Of a stretch of 64,000 nt of DNA, positions 25,533-37,531 are shown piece by piece. A program made the translations under genes and the position numbers. The stretch lies in contig NZ_JAEACF010000001.1 in the NCBI RefSeq assembly GCF_016401385.1, forward strand, positions 1,984,001-2,048,000, in the 5' to 3' direction. How positions within the stretch are numbered: the stretch's first letter is position 1; the number at the start of each line of letters is the position of its first letter. The notes below the pieces were generated by a model. The model was not told the origin of the DNA. It did no database searches and was given only the letters and a program-made list of their open reading frames with translations. This DNA comes from Fictibacillus halophilus (GTDB taxonomy: Bacteria > Bacillota > Bacilli > Bacillales > Fictibacillaceae).

Positions 25533-27341
25533 TTATTTAAGAGATCTTTTCATTCTCATAATTTCTTGGGCAATTTGGGCTGCCAGTTTTATTTCATTCC
25601 TTCTTATTGCGTCTTCTTGCTGCTTTTCTTTTTCTTGTATCTCTCGCAATAAAGGATAGCTAGAAATAATACGAATATAATCTGCGAGCTCTATTTCATT
25701 CAGCTCTTCACTGATTGTAAGCATCGCCAATTCTGAAGCTAACTTTCTTAATTTGTCATCATCGATACGCTGCATGAACAACCCTACATTGGGTTTATTT
25801 CCTTCTTCATAAAAGGCATATAAGTATGCAGCAATCGCATTATGTTCTTCAACATTAAAGCCTGAATCCAACTTTTCTTGAATTAAGAAAGCGGCTTCCT
25901 CACTTTTTAACATATGAGCAAGAACAATACGTTCAGCATTCAGATTTCTCGGCAACAATGACTTTTGCAAAAGTGTTTGTATTCTAAAATTATTATCCCG
26001 CTTTTTAGGGCCGTTATCCTTAGACCTTTGCAGTTGCTTGAAAGTCTGTGTCTGCTGTTGTTTAAGAGCATCTAATGACAGATTAAATTCAGAAGCGATC
26101 TGTCGGAGATAATGATCTCGTTCAACCGCTTTTGGCAGACGAGCAATTTCTTGGATAATCTCTTCGATATAGATCATCCGTTCTCCTTCATCTCGAAGGT
26201 TTTTACCGCGTCTGTAATATTGTATTTTAAATGCCATCACAGTTAGGCTAGCCCCTATTATATCTTTTAAAAACGAATCGTTTCCAAATTGCGAAATATA
26301 GTCATCGGGGTCCATTCCGTCAGGCATCTGTGAAATTTTCACGGTACAGCCTTGTTTTGTTAAAATTTCTGAAGCTCGAAACGCAGCTTCAACACCTGCT
26401 CGGTCAGAGTCATAGCAGATTGTGACAGATTGAACATTTCGTTTCAGAATGGCTGCATGATCCTCCGTTAACGAAGTACCTAATGAAGCAACACCATTTG
26501 TAACTCCTGCTCTATAGGCAGCAATTGTATCAACATAACCCTCAAAGATGACAGCATGTTGTTTCTGCCTCATCTCAGCACGTGCAAGGTTTAATCCATA
26601 AAGAGTTCTTCCTTTTTGGAAGATCTTCGACTCTGGACTGTTAAGATACTTCGGCTCGTCCTTTCCGTCTAAAACCCGGCCGCCAAAAGCTACAACCGCA
26701 CCCGTACGATCCCAAATCGGAAACATGACTCGATTTCTAAATCGATCATACGGTTTTCCATCAGATTGTCTCTTTCCAATCAACCCAACTTTTTCAGCGA
26801 TGTGTAAATCCATTCCTCGCTTTTGGAGAAATTGTGATGCGGTCTCCCAAGAATCTGGGGCAAAACCAATTTGGAACCGCTCTATGGATTCTCTTGTGAA
26901 TCCCCTTTTCTCCAAATACTCTAATGCTGGCCTTCCTTGTTTTGTGTGAAGTAAGCAGTGATGATACAATTTAGCCAACAACTCATGAATCTCAGTCATC
27001 GCTTTTTTCTCGTCAGAGCTTTTTTCGGAGAAGTTTTGCTGATGAATTTGAGGAAGTTCGATGTCACTTTTCTTCCCAAGCTGCGTAACAGCTTCAATAA
27101 AAGAGTATCCTTCAATGTTCATCAAAAAAGAAAAAACATTGCCTCCTGCTCCACAACCGAAACAATGGTAAATCTGTTTTTCAGGTGAGACAGAAAAGGA
27201 TGGCGATTTTTCCCCGTGAAAAGGACATAGACCAAAATAATTTCTGCCTTGTTTCTTAAGAGGTACATAATCGCTGATCACGTCAACTATATCGCTTGAT
27301 GACCTGACCTTCTCTATTAAATCCTCAGGTATACGTTCCAT
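25533..27341 (-). CDS. dnaG: DNA primase DnaG
   Basis: 602 residues. N-terminal CHC2 zinc finger (C39, H42, C60, C63 in CPFHGE...CFGCGAGG), catalytic TOPRIM domain (VIFEGYVDTIAA near 263-274 and SDRAG), and a C-terminal DnaB-interacting helical domain. Makes RNA primers at the replication fork. Ribosome-binding site GTGGTGG. Upstream of sigA on the same strand, the classic macromolecular synthesis operon arrangement; yqxD lies upstream. Confidence 0.97.
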   Translation of the reverse strand: MERIPEDLIEKVRSSSDIVDVISDYVPLKKQGRNYFGLCPFHGEKSPSFSVSPEKQIYHCFGCGAGGNVFSFLMNIEGYSFIEAVTQLGKKSDIELPQIHQQNFSEKSSDEKKAMTEIHELLAKLYHHCLLHTKQGRPALEYLEKRGFTRESIERFQIGFAPDSWETASQFLQKRGMDLHIAEKVGLIGKRQSDGKPYDRFRNRVMFPIWDRTGAVVAFGGRVLDGKDEPKYLNSPESKIFQKGRTLYGLNLARAEMRQKQHAVIFEGYVDTIAAYRAGVTNGVASLGTSLTEDHAAILKRNVQSVTICYDSDRAGVEAAFRASEILTKQGCTVKISQMPDGMDPDDYISQFGNDSFLKDIIGASLTVMAFKIQYYRRGKNLRDEGERMIYIEEIIQEIARLPKAVERDHYLRQIASEFNLSLDALKQQQTQTFKQLQRSKDNGPKKRDNNFRIQTLLQKSLLPRNLNAERIVLAHMLKSEEAAFLIQEKLDSGFNVEEHNAIAAYLYAFYEEGNKPNVGLFMQRIDDDKLRKLASELAMLTISEELNEIELADYIRIISSYPLLREIQEKEKQQEDAIRRNEIKLAAQIAQEIMRMKRSLK

Positions 27342-27400
27342 ATTACCACCACAGAATCTCTGTTTCTTTTAGACACTAGATATATATTCGTGGCACAATG

Positions 27401-27868
27401 TTATTTTCCTTCAACATTCGACAGGATTTCGCAAAAAACTGTGCAGAATCTTTCTGTGTCCTCTTTTTTAAATTTTGCAGGTCCTTTTGAATGCTTGCCA
27501 GAACGTCTAGCTTTTGCAGACATGTAGCGTTCATGAAGAACTTGCTCCATTTCATTCTCTTGAAACTGTTTCCCCCTTGGGGTGATAACGTAAACCCCTT
27601 TTGAAAGAAGAAGACTTGCGAGGGCATGATCTTGAGTTACAACAAGATCATTTTTCTTCGAATGATTATGTATATAAAGATCAACTTCTTCAGGACTTGC
27701 ATCTACCAAAATCCAGTGCCCAGGCTGGTCAGTGCTGCTTGCGTGAGCATAAGATGTGACAAATATGGGCTCAAAATCAAACATCCTGGAGAACTTAAAG
27801 ATTTCTTCCTTTATCACTACAGGACAAGCATCTGCATCTACGAATACATTACCAATTAATTTTTCCAT
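27401..27868 (-). CDS. yqxD: YaiI/UPF0178 family protein (YqxD)
   Basis: 155 residues with the family pattern VFVDADACPV (residues ~8-17), VTSYAH, VVTQDHALASLLL and the end MSAKARRSGKHSKGP. PIN-like fold is expected from the family; no activity established. Upstream of dnaG as in B. subtilis, with a 59-base gap. Start is the first plausible ATG but has a poor ribosome-binding site, so it is less sure. Confidence 0.87.
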   Translation of the reverse strand: MEKLIGNVFVDADACPVVIKEEIFKFSRMFDFEPIFVTSYAHASSTDQPGHWILVDASPEEVDLYIHNHSKKNDLVVTQDHALASLLLSKGVYVITPRGKQFQENEMEQVLHERYMSAKARRSGKHSKGPAKFKKEDTERFCTVFCEILSNVEGK

Positions 27869-28029
27869 ATACTTATGTTCTACTTTTACAGTGATTCTCC
27901 TTCATATGAGAGCATTTGCATAAAATTAGCATACTCAATTTATCACTATTTTTGACAAACTTATAAAATTTAATCACAATGTAATATTATAATAAAACTC
28001 TCTCGGTTTTACCAGTAAAATGATGAAAA

Positions 28030-28055
28030 TAAAAAAGCGCAATCATTTGCGCTTT
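28030..28055 (-). terminator. Terminator after the PPDK regulatory gene
   Basis: AAAGCGCAA and TTGCGCTTT pair around a 4-base loop; minus strand continues with TTT. It includes the stop codon of the regulator gene. Confidence 0.8.
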
Positions 28056-28869
28056 ATTTATAAGACTTACCTTGGAACAAATTGTAGATCACATTTGCTG
28101 ATTCTTCGACAGCCTTATTTGAGACCTCAACCACTCTGCATCCAATCTGATCAACGATTTTGTTAAAGTAGACAAGCTCGTGCTTGATTCTTTCCATGTT
28201 TGCGTAGTTCGCTTCAGAGTTTAAACCAAGCGCTTTTAAACGTTCTCTACGTATATCGTTTAATTTCTCAGGCGTTATCTTAAGACCGAAGCATTTGTTA
28301 GGTGAAACTTTAAACAATTCTTCTGGTGGTTCTACTTCTGGAACAATAGGTACATTCGCGACCTTTAAACGTTTATGTGCTAAGTATTGTGAAAGTGGTG
28401 TTTTTGAAGTTCTTGAAACACCGATTAAAACAACATCTGCTTTCAATATTCCTCTAGGATCTCTGCCATCGTCATATTTAACGGCAAACTCAATAGCTTC
28501 TACTTTTCGAAAGTAATCATCATCAAGTTTATGCACGACTCCGGGTTCATATCTCGGAACTTGATTCAGCCGAGATTGCAGCTGATTCATAATCGGACCC
28601 ATGATGTCAACTGTAGGGATGTTGTACAACGCAGCCTGCTTAGCAACGTACTCGCTTATTTCAGGCACGACAAGTGTAAACGCAATGATCCCGTTGTGAT
28701 CCTTCGCTAATGAGATGACTTCATCAATCGTCTCTTTATCTTCCACATAGGGAACTCTCTTAATCTCTATTCCGTTTGAATTAAATTGGCTCGCCGCCGC
28801 TTTAACAACCAACTCTGCCGTTTCTCCGACTGAATCGGATACGACATATACGATAGGACGTCCTGTCAT
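28054..28869 (-). CDS. yqfL: Pyruvate, phosphate dikinase regulatory protein (PSRP family, YqfL)
   Basis: 271 residues from ATG 28869 (after GGGGAGG); six residues shorter than the longest frame, matching the family's usual start ([17 protein letters not shown]). P-loop-like [11 protein letters not shown] near residues ~149-159 binds ADP/ATP. The family phosphorylates and dephosphorylates pyruvate phosphate dikinase, setting flow between pyruvate and PEP. Directly downstream of ccpN, which controls gluconeogenic genes; in B. subtilis YqfL affects CcpN activity. Confidence 0.92.
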   Translation of the reverse strand: MTGRPIVYVVSDSVGETAELVVKAAASQFNSNGIEIKRVPYVEDKETIDEVISLAKDHNGIIAFTLVVPEISEYVAKQAALYNIPTVDIMGPIMNQLQSRLNQVPRYEPGVVHKLDDDYFRKVEAIEFAVKYDDGRDPRGILKADVVLIGVSRTSKTPLSQYLAHKRLKVANVPIVPEVEPPEELFKVSPNKCFGLKITPEKLNDIRRERLKALGLNSEANYANMERIKHELVYFNKIVDQIGCRVVEVSNKAVEESANVIYNLFQGKSYK

Positions 28870-28887
28870 GTTGGCCTCCCCATTCAA

Positions 28888-29547
28888 TTATAGTAATTCG
28901 TCATGTGCTAGTTCTACAAAAGCTTTTGTAATATTCGTCTTCGTAATCCTTCCAACCACATCAAAGCCACTCTCATCCTCTGAGCGTTTAACTACCGGAA
29001 GACAATCGATTTGTTTCCGGATCAGAATGTGTGCGATATCTAGTAGAAAATCCTCTTTAAAGCAATATGTGATATTAGGCATTCTTGTCATAATAATGTT
29101 GATCGGGATACTGTTAATCTCTTGTTTTCCCATACTTGCTCTTAATAAGTCTTTTCGTGAAGCTACGCCAGCAAGATGTCCGTTCTTATTAATGATAAAT
29201 AAAGTTCCAACATCCTCCAAAAACATCGTACAGATAGCTTCATAAACCGTCGCAGAATCTTGTACGACAACAGGCATCGATGTGAATTCAGCAACTTTAA
29301 TCTTCTTTATTTTTTCCGTTAGGAGCTGAGAACCTGTCTTCCCCGTATAAAAATAACCGACTCTTGGCCTTGCATCTAAATAACCTGCCATCGTTAGAAT
29401 AGCAAGATCAGGTCTGAGTGTTGCTCTTGTGAGATCTAGTTGATCTGCGATTTGTTCTCCTGTAATAGGTCCGTTATCTTTAACAATTTCAATGATTTTT
29501 TGCTGCCTCTTATTAAGTTCGATCGTGTACACCACCTTTTGCCGCAT
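28888..29547 (-). CDS. ccpN: Transcriptional repressor CcpN (HTH plus CBS pair)
   Basis: About 219 residues. N-terminal winged HTH (QQKIIEIVKDNGPITGEQIADQL) then two CBS domains (residues ~85-215) that bind adenine nucleotides. In B. subtilis CcpN represses gapB and pckA in glycolytic conditions. Start uncertain: an upstream ATG at 29571 overlaps a TATAAT (29578-29573) and is rejected. ATG 29547 is used here, but the homologue-like start is a GTG at 29532 (YTIELNKRQ), placed too close to AAAGGTG. Coupled tightly with yqfL (18-base gap). Confidence 0.88.
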   Translation of the reverse strand: MRQKVVYTIELNKRQQKIIEIVKDNGPITGEQIADQLDLTRATLRPDLAILTMAGYLDARPRVGYFYTGKTGSQLLTEKIKKIKVAEFTSMPVVVQDSATVYEAICTMFLEDVGTLFIINKNGHLAGVASRKDLLRASMGKQEINSIPINIIMTRMPNITYCFKEDFLLDIAHILIRKQIDCLPVVKRSEDESGFDVVGRITKTNITKAFVELAHDELL

Positions 29548-29603
29548 CCAATGTGTTATACTTATTCTCATTATTATAACCTATTTGTGTGAGAAAGCGA
29601 ACT

Positions 29604-29640
29604 AAAAAAACTGTAAAGAATGAAAGCTTCACAGTTTTTC
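29604..29640 (-). terminator. Terminator of recO
   Basis: AAACTGTGAAG and CTTTACAGTTT pair on the minus strand (one G-T pair) around an 8-base loop, followed by TTTTAG. It begins at the recO stop. Confidence 0.78.
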
Positions 29641-30382
29641 ACGATAAATCATCTAATTGTTTCAGAAATTTCTTGGATTTAAGAAATACTCCTGAATATT
29701 CGTCCATGTAGGCGTCAAATAACATTCGAAGCTCCCTTTTCGTTTCTTTTTTTAAAGAAACGTTTCCGAGCCTAGCAAGATCTAGGTGATAGAACATATG
29801 GAGCAGCTTTACTGAACCTCTTGAAATCTGCATCCTGTAAGGATCTTTGTATGAACACCTTTCGCAGAGGAAACCTCCCTCTCTAATCGAGAAAGAAAAA
29901 TCGCCTTCCGTTGAGTGACATGAAACACATTTACTTAGTTCAGGTACGATTCCGGATATTTTCATAATTTTCATTTCGAATAAAAAGGTTATAACCTCGG
30001 GATCTATACCATGATTGATATATTCTAAAGATTGTTTGATCCATCCGTAAAGGTCCGGTTTAAGATCACCCTCAGAAGTATTTCTATCTAATAGTTCTGC
30101 TAAATAAGCAGCATAAGCTGTCTTAACCAGATCTTCTCTTATTTTTCTAAAAGAGGATAACGCTTCACCTTGTTGTAAAGTTCCAAGCCCTCTACCTTTT
30201 TGAAAAACAAAAATTCCGTATGTAAAAAGTTGCGTAATGGAAGTAAAGCGGCTTTTGGGTTTTTTGGCTCCCCTTGCCATTACGCCTACTTTCCCAAATT
30301 CTTTTGTATACAAAGTGATGATCGTATTGGATTCACCATACGGAACGGTTTTAATGACGATTCCTTCCACTTTATAAAGCAA
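29639..30382 (-). CDS. recO: DNA repair protein RecO
   Basis: 247 residues. N-terminal OB fold (MLYKVEGIVIKTVPYGESNTI) and helical domain with a CxxC...CxxC zinc motif (CVSCHS ... CERCS, about residues 149-178). Loads RecA in the RecFOR recombination pathway. The start is TTG 30382, six to seven bases after GGTGGTG. yqzL lies upstream, as in B. subtilis, but the glyQ-glyS pair that follows recO there is absent. Confidence 0.93.
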   Translation of the reverse strand: MLYKVEGIVIKTVPYGESNTIITLYTKEFGKVGVMARGAKKPKSRFTSITQLFTYGIFVFQKGRGLGTLQQGEALSSFRKIREDLVKTAYAAYLAELLDRNTSEGDLKPDLYGWIKQSLEYINHGIDPEVITFLFEMKIMKISGIVPELSKCVSCHSTEGDFSFSIREGGFLCERCSYKDPYRMQISRGSVKLLHMFYHLDLARLGNVSLKKETKRELRMLFDAYMDEYSGVFLKSKKFLKQLDDLS

Positions 30383-30427
30383 GGTAAATCACCACCCTCT
30401 CAATCAAGGAGGCACCGTAGTTACTTA

Positions 30428-30571
30428 TTAATGAAATGGAGGTTCCTCAAGAGACTCTTCATAAGGAATAACTGCTGATAGTGCTGTTATTTCATGGTCT
30501 AGCTCTTTGTATAACAAATAGGTATCAATACTGCCCGTTTCACAGAATACTTTCCAAGTAAATTCTTTCAT
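30428..30571 (-). CDS. yqzL: YqzL family small protein
   Basis: 47 residues; begins MKEFTWKVFCETGSIDTYLL, the YqzL pattern. Length equals the family's. AAAGGTGTG lies ahead of ATG 30571. It lies between era and recO, the same position as in B. subtilis. No known function. Acidic C-terminus. Confidence 0.83.
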   Translation of the reverse strand: MKEFTWKVFCETGSIDTYLLYKELDHEITALSAVIPYEESLEEPPFH

Positions 30572-30875
30572 GTTGGACACACCTTTCTATTTGTTTTTTC
30601 TCCTGTAATAACTAGGTTCACCTTAATTGTTTATTTCATGTCAAGGAAATTTTAACAGTTTTTTACTTTAGATGTATTCGCCAAATTGAAAGTGGTTGAT
30701 TTACATTCCGGATACTCGCTTTCCGCGGGGCGGGCGGTGAGCCCCCTCGCCGCTACGCGCCTTGAGGGGTCTCACCTGTCCCACTCGTCCCGCAGGAGTC
30801 TCGCATCCTGCATTCCAATCAACCATGCAATAATGACAAACTTAGAAATGCTTAAGTATAAACTTTAGTAAAAAA
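30572..30875. other. Intergenic region with one repeat copy
   Basis: No gene. The left 120 bases are AT-rich; the rest holds the repeat at 30692-30825, about 50 bases from the era stop. Era's operon end therefore abuts the repeat hairpin, which could serve as transcription or decay barrier. Confidence 0.7.
30692..30825 (+). repeat. Copy of the ~133-bp dispersed palindromic repeat
   Basis: Ends are a perfect 9-bp inverted repeat, TGGTTGATT and AATCAACCA. The core has CTTTCCGCGGGGCGGGCGG and GTCCCGCAGGAGTCTCGCA, which pair imperfectly to make one long hairpin. The inner loop (CCCCTCGCCGC...CTTGAGGGG) differs from that of the copies at 6.2 and 45.6 kb and itself folds. No open frame of note. 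Confidence 0.88.
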
Positions 30876-32565
<1,690 letters not shown>

Positions 32566-32569
<4 letters not shown>

Positions 32570-33033
32570 CTTTTCAGACCATATTGCTCCAGAATCTCTT
32601 CTTGTCTGCCAAACATTCTTTTTTCATCTTCATCGTTCATATGATCATAACCTAACAAATGCAAGAAGCCGTGAACCGCAAGAAAACCCATCTCTCTGTC
32701 TAGAGAGTGTCCGTATTCTGCTGCTTGCTCCTTGGCAACATCAAGACAGATGATTATATCCCCTAAGAACCTTGTCTCTTCTCCACCGATGATCTCTGTC
32801 TCATCTTCACCCATTTCTTCCATAGCAAAAGAAATAACATCCGTCACACTATCTTTTTGTCTGTATTCTTTGTTTATTTCCTGAATTCGCTCTTTTGTCA
32901 CGATCGTTACAGATACTTCCGCTTGACCTGTTTTCTCCATCTCTGCTGCTTTTTCAAGAACTTTGCTTAATAGCTCTTGAAATTCAGAGCTGTTTTCATC
33001 GATTTCGTTCAAATACTCTACATGTAGCATCAT
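32566..33033 (-). CDS. ybeY: Endoribonuclease YbeY
   Basis: 155 residues. Metal-binding motif [11 protein letters not shown] (residues ~122-132) with three histidines. Single-strand RNase for 16S rRNA 3' end maturation and ribosome quality control, fitting the neighbour era. Overlaps pgpH stop and dgkA start by four bases each. AAAAGGTGG before the start. Confidence 0.95.
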
Positions 33034-35150
33034 TGTTTTTCCACCTTTTTTGTTTCTTCTGGATACTCAATTCGGGAATGAAAAATTCCCTTTAACGTTT
33101 CTGTAAGCGTTTTTGCAACTATGTCTAATTCTTTTAGCGTAATATCACATTCATCGAACTGACCATCTTCTAGCCTGTCGTTAATAATTTTTCGAATGAT
33201 TCCATCGATTTTAATTGGTGTAGGTTTTGACAGCGATCGAACTGCCGCTTCTACAGCATCAGAGATCCCGATGATCGCAACTTCTTTTGTTTGAGCTTTT
33301 GGGCCAGGATATCGGAAGTCTGATTCTGCTACTTCCTTGTCTGATAGTTGAGCTGCTTTATGATAAAAGAATTTTAACAGTGTTGTTCCATGGTGCTGTT
33401 CAGCGATATCGATAATCTCTTTCGGAATCTTTTCTGCCCTGAGCATATCAGCTCCATCATATGGGTGAGCTGTGATGATGGTCTTACTTAACTGTGGTGC
33501 TATCTTATCATGCGGGTTGTCCATATTCATCTGATTTTCAATAAAAAAATGCGGTCTTTTTGTTTTTCCCACATCGTGGTAATAGGATCCAACTCTAGCT
33601 AGTAGCCCATTAGCCCCTATAGACTCACATGCCGCTTCTGAAAGGTTGGCGACCATGATGCTATGATGATACGTCCCTGGGGCTTCCATGAGCACTTTTC
33701 TTAGAATAGGATGGTTAGGGTTTGAGAGCTCGATTAACTTTGTCACAGATAAAATGTTAAACGATGATTCTATGACCGGAAGAAGGCCTAGTGTTAACAC
33801 AGCTGAAACAAAACCTGATATAGCTGCACAACCAAGATCTAAACCGATCTGCAGAGATGTAAATTTTCCGTTTTGCAGCAATAGGACACTCGCTACGGTT
33901 AGGATGGCTATAAAAGAAACGAAAAATCCAGCTTGCAAGATTTTCGAACGTTGTTGTGTCTTTCCTAAAAACACGATACCTGAAATACCGTTAAATAAAA
34001 CATACATACTCATGATAAAGTTAAAATTTCCGGCTGTTTGTTCGTTGAAGATCAATGCAGCACTAAATGCAAAGATAATGGTAGAAACGACTGCAAGCTC
34101 TTCGTTGAACAACATCTTGATCATCATCGCACCTGCCGCAACAGGTACAGCATACATGAGACTCATCAGACCAAGTTCTGTACTAACACTCAGCACTTTC
34201 ATCACAACGAGTGTTAAGGTGAACAATAGCGCATAGATGGTTACATATTTTCGAAAATGCTCTTTCTCACGCTCTTCTTTCATAAAATAATATAGACCAG
34301 CCATCACGATCAGTACAAAAAGAAACAATCCGTAATAAGGATACGTTTTCATTTCCTGATCTAATAATCCAACTTTTTTGAGCCTATCAAAGATCTCAGG
34401 CGTGATCACTGCCCCGCTTTTCACGAGAACTTCCCCTTCTCTGATCACAACCTCTTCTACTTTGTCGCTCGCTTCTTTACGTTTTTGACGTGTTTTCTCT
34501 GTATCTAACGTTCTGTTAGCGATGATAAAGCTTCTCGTAATTTCTTCTGTTGCATTTCGAAGAGAATAAGGGAGATTATTATCACGTATTAGCTGGATAG
34601 CTTCACTTCTTGCTTCTTCGACTTCTTCGACCATTACGGGCTCAGATAACACTTTATTTACAACATCAGGAGCTAAATTTTTCACATTATTCAATTCTGC
34701 TTTACTCGCTTCAGCGAGTGCGATATACGTTTCATCTGATATATCAGACTTATTGATCGAATCTTTTAATTGAATGACTTTTTGTTCTAAAGTAAGAGTA
34801 GTCTCATCTTCCTTTTTCTTCTTTTCTTCAGATTCGGTGATCGTTATAACGATATCTAATAAATCCTTTAATGCTTCTGCCTGTACTAAGGCGAGGTCTT
34901 TATTAAAGGTATACTCATTCTTGACACTTTCTTCAGCAAGCTTCTTTCTGGCTTCTGTCTGATCTTCTAAAGGGATCGTGATCGGTGATTGAATGTCCCG
35001 TGGTGAACGCTCATAAACGTTAACATCCACTACATTAGGAGTTACGTTGCTAACTAACAGGGAAAACAGGATGATTCCCATAACGATAAAGGATACTGTT
35101 GCTACACTCAAACGAAAGTAATTAGACAAAAGATGCCTGAAATTGGCCAA
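33030..35150 (-). CDS. pgpH: 7TM-HD cyclic-di-AMP phosphodiesterase (PgpH)
   Basis: 706 residues. N-terminal membrane helix (~18-38), large extracellular 7TMR-HDED domain, seven membrane helices (~275-465), and a cytoplasmic HD domain ([13 protein letters not shown] and HH residues in AHPYDG and AEQHHG). Hydrolyses c-di-AMP to pApA, tying osmotic and potassium control to this operon. Start is TTG 35150 with AAGGAG nine bases ahead. Coupled to ybeY by overlap. In B. subtilis (yqfF) it follows phoH directly; here a terminator separates them. Confidence 0.94.
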   Translation of the reverse strand: MANFRHLLSNYFRLSVATVSFIVMGIILFSLLVSNVTPNVVDVNVYERSPRDIQSPITIPLEDQTEARKKLAEESVKNEYTFNKDLALVQAEALKDLLDIVITITESEEKKKKEDETTLTLEQKVIQLKDSINKSDISDETYIALAEASKAELNNVKNLAPDVVNKVLSEPVMVEEVEEARSEAIQLIRDNNLPYSLRNATEEITRSFIIANRTLDTEKTRQKRKEASDKVEEVVIREGEVLVKSGAVITPEIFDRLKKVGLLDQEMKTYPYYGLFLFVLIVMAGLYYFMKEEREKEHFRKYVTIYALLFTLTLVVMKVLSVSTELGLMSLMYAVPVAAGAMMIKMLFNEELAVVSTIIFAFSAALIFNEQTAGNFNFIMSMYVLFNGISGIVFLGKTQQRSKILQAGFFVSFIAILTVASVLLLQNGKFTSLQIGLDLGCAAISGFVSAVLTLGLLPVIESSFNILSVTKLIELSNPNHPILRKVLMEAPGTYHHSIMVANLSEAACESIGANGLLARVGSYYHDVGKTKRPHFFIENQMNMDNPHDKIAPQLSKTIITAHPYDGADMLRAEKIPKEIIDIAEQHHGTTLLKFFYHKAAQLSDKEVAESDFRYPGPKAQTKEVAIIGISDAVEAAVRSLSKPTPIKIDGIIRKIINDRLEDGQFDECDITLKELDIVAKTLTETLKGIFHSRIEYPEETKKVEKQ

Positions 35151-35318
35151 ACGCTACCACTCCTTAAACTGTACATCCTATTCTAATCTTAGCAAAAGTT
35201 GGTCAATTATGGTACTTCTCATAAAGAAAAGCTTAGTTAATTGGCTTATTTATTCAATTTGCCACTAAATCCCTCTATACATACAGAAATAGGACTGCTG
35301 ATCATCCTTTAAGACAAA

Positions 35319-35347
35319 GAAAAAAGACTCCATAATGGATGGAGTCC
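35319..35347 (-). terminator. Terminator of the yqfC-yqfD-phoH unit
   Basis: GACTCCA and TGGAGTC pair around TAATGGA; on the minus strand TTTTTTC follows. Immediately past the phoH stop, so the pgpH operon needs its own promoter. Confidence 0.85.
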
Positions 35348-36319
35348 TTAGTCTTCGTATGTTTCATATGCTTCAATAATTCGTTGAACAAGCGGATGAC
35401 GAACAACATCTAATTGTTTTAAGTATATAAAATCGATGCCTTTAACGCTTTCAAGCCTTTTTTCAGTTACTTTCAATCCCGATTCTTTTCCACGAGGAAG
35501 ATCTATTTGTGTAAGATCACCTGTGATGACCATCTTCGATCCAAAACCAAGACGCGTTATAAACATCTTCATCTGTTCTGGTGTAGTATTTTGAGCCTCA
35601 TCTAATATTACAAAGCTTTCATCAAGCGTACGGCCTCTCATGTACGCCAGTGGAGCAATTTCAATCGTACCTCGCTCGATTAGCCTTTCTGTATGTTCGG
35701 CCCCTAGAAGGTCATGTAGAGCATCGTAGAGGGGACGTAGATAAGGATCTACTTTTTCTTTAAGATCACCTGGGAGAAACCCTAAGCTCTCACCCGCTTC
35801 AACAGCAGGACGAGTAAGGACGATCTTTTTCATCTTACCTTCTTTTAAAGCGTTGACTGCCATAACAACCGCAAGATAGGTTTTCCCTGTACCAGCAGGA
35901 CCGATACCAAAAACGAGGTCGCGCTTTCTCATGGACTGCACATAATGACGCTGTCCTAGCGTTTTTACACGGATTGGTTTTCCTTTTGCAGTAACAGCAA
36001 TATCTTCTTCATAAAGCTCACTTAATTCATCTAGCATATTTTTTTCTGCAAGCTGAACAGCGTAAACAATGTCTCTTTCTGAGATTTTGATACCTTTTCG
36101 CACCAACTTCAGCAAGACAAACAGAGTCTCTTCAACCATTTCGGCTTTATTCAGTTCACCAGATACTAAAATGTCTTCTCCTCTAGTGACGATACTAACG
36201 TTAAGCTTGTCTTCAATCACCTTTAAGAAAGCATCGTTAGGCCCAAAAAGTGAAGCTGCTTCTGTCGTATTTTCGAGTTGTAATGAATTAAGTCTTTTCG
36301 TTTCTGACAAACTACTCAT
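35348..36319 (-). CDS. phoH: PhoH family ATPase
   Basis: 323 residues. KH-like N-terminal region, then the PhoH P-loop GIGPAGTGKTYLAV (residues ~138-151), Walker B FVILDEAQN and GDLTQIDLP. RNA-related ATPase, often with YbeY. Overlaps the yqfD stop (ATGA), so it is made with the sporulation genes as well as probably on its own. AAGGAGA before the start. Confidence 0.93.
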   Translation of the reverse strand: MSSLSETKRLNSLQLENTTEAASLFGPNDAFLKVIEDKLNVSIVTRGEDILVSGELNKAEMVEETLFVLLKLVRKGIKISERDIVYAVQLAEKNMLDELSELYEEDIAVTAKGKPIRVKTLGQRHYVQSMRKRDLVFGIGPAGTGKTYLAVVMAVNALKEGKMKKIVLTRPAVEAGESLGFLPGDLKEKVDPYLRPLYDALHDLLGAEHTERLIERGTIEIAPLAYMRGRTLDESFVILDEAQNTTPEQMKMFITRLGFGSKMVITGDLTQIDLPRGKESGLKVTEKRLESVKGIDFIYLKQLDVVRHPLVQRIIEAYETYED

Positions 36320-37506
36320 TCTCCTTGTTGGATAGGTATAGGTTGTGCAGATGCAATATTTTCAATTACTTGGTAGAGCATCGTTAGTTTAACTTTACCA
36401 TTCGAGACGTTTTGTTGCCAAACTTTTTCGCCATTAATTTTTGCATCATCAGGCAATTTTTTTGAAAGTTCTTTCTTCGCCATCTTTTTTCCTACTTCAA
36501 TTGCCTCGGCTTTCGTATAAGAACGTTTTACTCCATCCGTTTCCCTGATCTCTTTCTTTATATAAGAAAACGGCATTTTCCATTTAGCTAGATATAGAGG
36601 TGATTCGTTTAGTGTTTCCGTTTTATCTTTAAATTCTCCTTCTGAAAATCCATAAACAGGAACATTTAGTCCAAAAAGTGAAACGAAATGCCTGTTTTTG
36701 TACTTGCCGGTGTATGTTTGAAAGGAAGTGTTCAAAGGTACTTCAACCTCTGTTTGATACCAGACTTCTCCCCAAATTTCACCTTTCGCACTTACAAGCT
36801 GCGGTTTTTTTTCTTTTCCGATCAAACCTGAGACTAACAACGATCCTTTTTTAACATAGTCGTTAACACCTACGATAGGTTGTCCCTTTTCGACAAATAC
36901 GGAGTGAATCACAGCTTCCTTTGTTGCGACAAGATGTCTTGGCCCTGTAACTTGCTTTGCTTCTGGAATCTCTTTTTCGACCACTTCAAATCGGTATGAT
37001 GTACCATGCTGAGTGACACCAATCCAGGTAACGTTATCCATCTTCTCTGTTAAATCCCGCTGTATCTCTCGAACGTTCGGCAACAAAAAAATAAATTTAC
37101 CTTTTGTGACTCCAAGTTCTACAGCTGCTTTTCTTAACTCATATTCTGTCTTAGGATTTGCCCCCGTAACATTTATATTCCAAATCATATTAGATAATAA
37201 AAATAATAGACAAATAAACGAGAGCATACCTAGGATAAATCCGTTCCTCTTCCACATTCTCTTCAGAAGAAAAGGCGTCCCTTTCTTTTCTTTAATCCTG
37301 ATCTTCAACTTGTTTTCTTTTAAGATTCCTCTTGCTTTTTGTACATCTGAGACAGATATGGAGACGAGTGCACGGTTGTTTTCAAGAGGCTGTATATCCC
37401 AAATTTGAATACCTGATTGAATACACGTATTGATAAATGAACTAGAATCTTGTCCAATAATTTCTACCCTTACGTACCCTTTCAAATGGTTCCATTTATT
37501 TTTCAT
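36316..37506 (-). CDS. yqfD: Sporulation protein YqfD
   Basis: 396 residues. Cytoplasmic N-terminal domain (~1-88), one membrane helix (~92-112), then a large external domain with POTRA-like YqfD family sequence. In B. subtilis it is made in the mother cell under SigE. Ribosome-binding site AGGGAGGG. Between yqfC (25 bases) and phoH (overlap). Confidence 0.92.
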   Translation of the reverse strand: MKNKWNHLKGYVRVEIIGQDSSSFINTCIQSGIQIWDIQPLENNRALVSISVSDVQKARGILKENKLKIRIKEKKGTPFLLKRMWKRNGFILGMLSFICLLFLLSNMIWNINVTGANPKTEYELRKAAVELGVTKGKFIFLLPNVREIQRDLTEKMDNVTWIGVTQHGTSYRFEVVEKEIPEAKQVTGPRHLVATKEAVIHSVFVEKGQPIVGVNDYVKKGSLLVSGLIGKEKKPQLVSAKGEIWGEVWYQTEVEVPLNTSFQTYTGKYKNRHFVSLFGLNVPVYGFSEGEFKDKTETLNESPLYLAKWKMPFSYIKKEIRETDGVKRSYTKAEAIEVGKKMAKKELSKKLPDDAKINGEKVWQQNVSNGKVKLTMLYQVIENIASAQPIPIQQGE

Positions 37507-37531
37507 CTTGTCCCTCCCTATGTTTAGAGTG

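Noticed and set aside
29548..29571. ATG 29571 as ccpN start
   Set aside because: It lies in or just after a TATAAT, before the expected transcription start, and has no ribosome-binding site.
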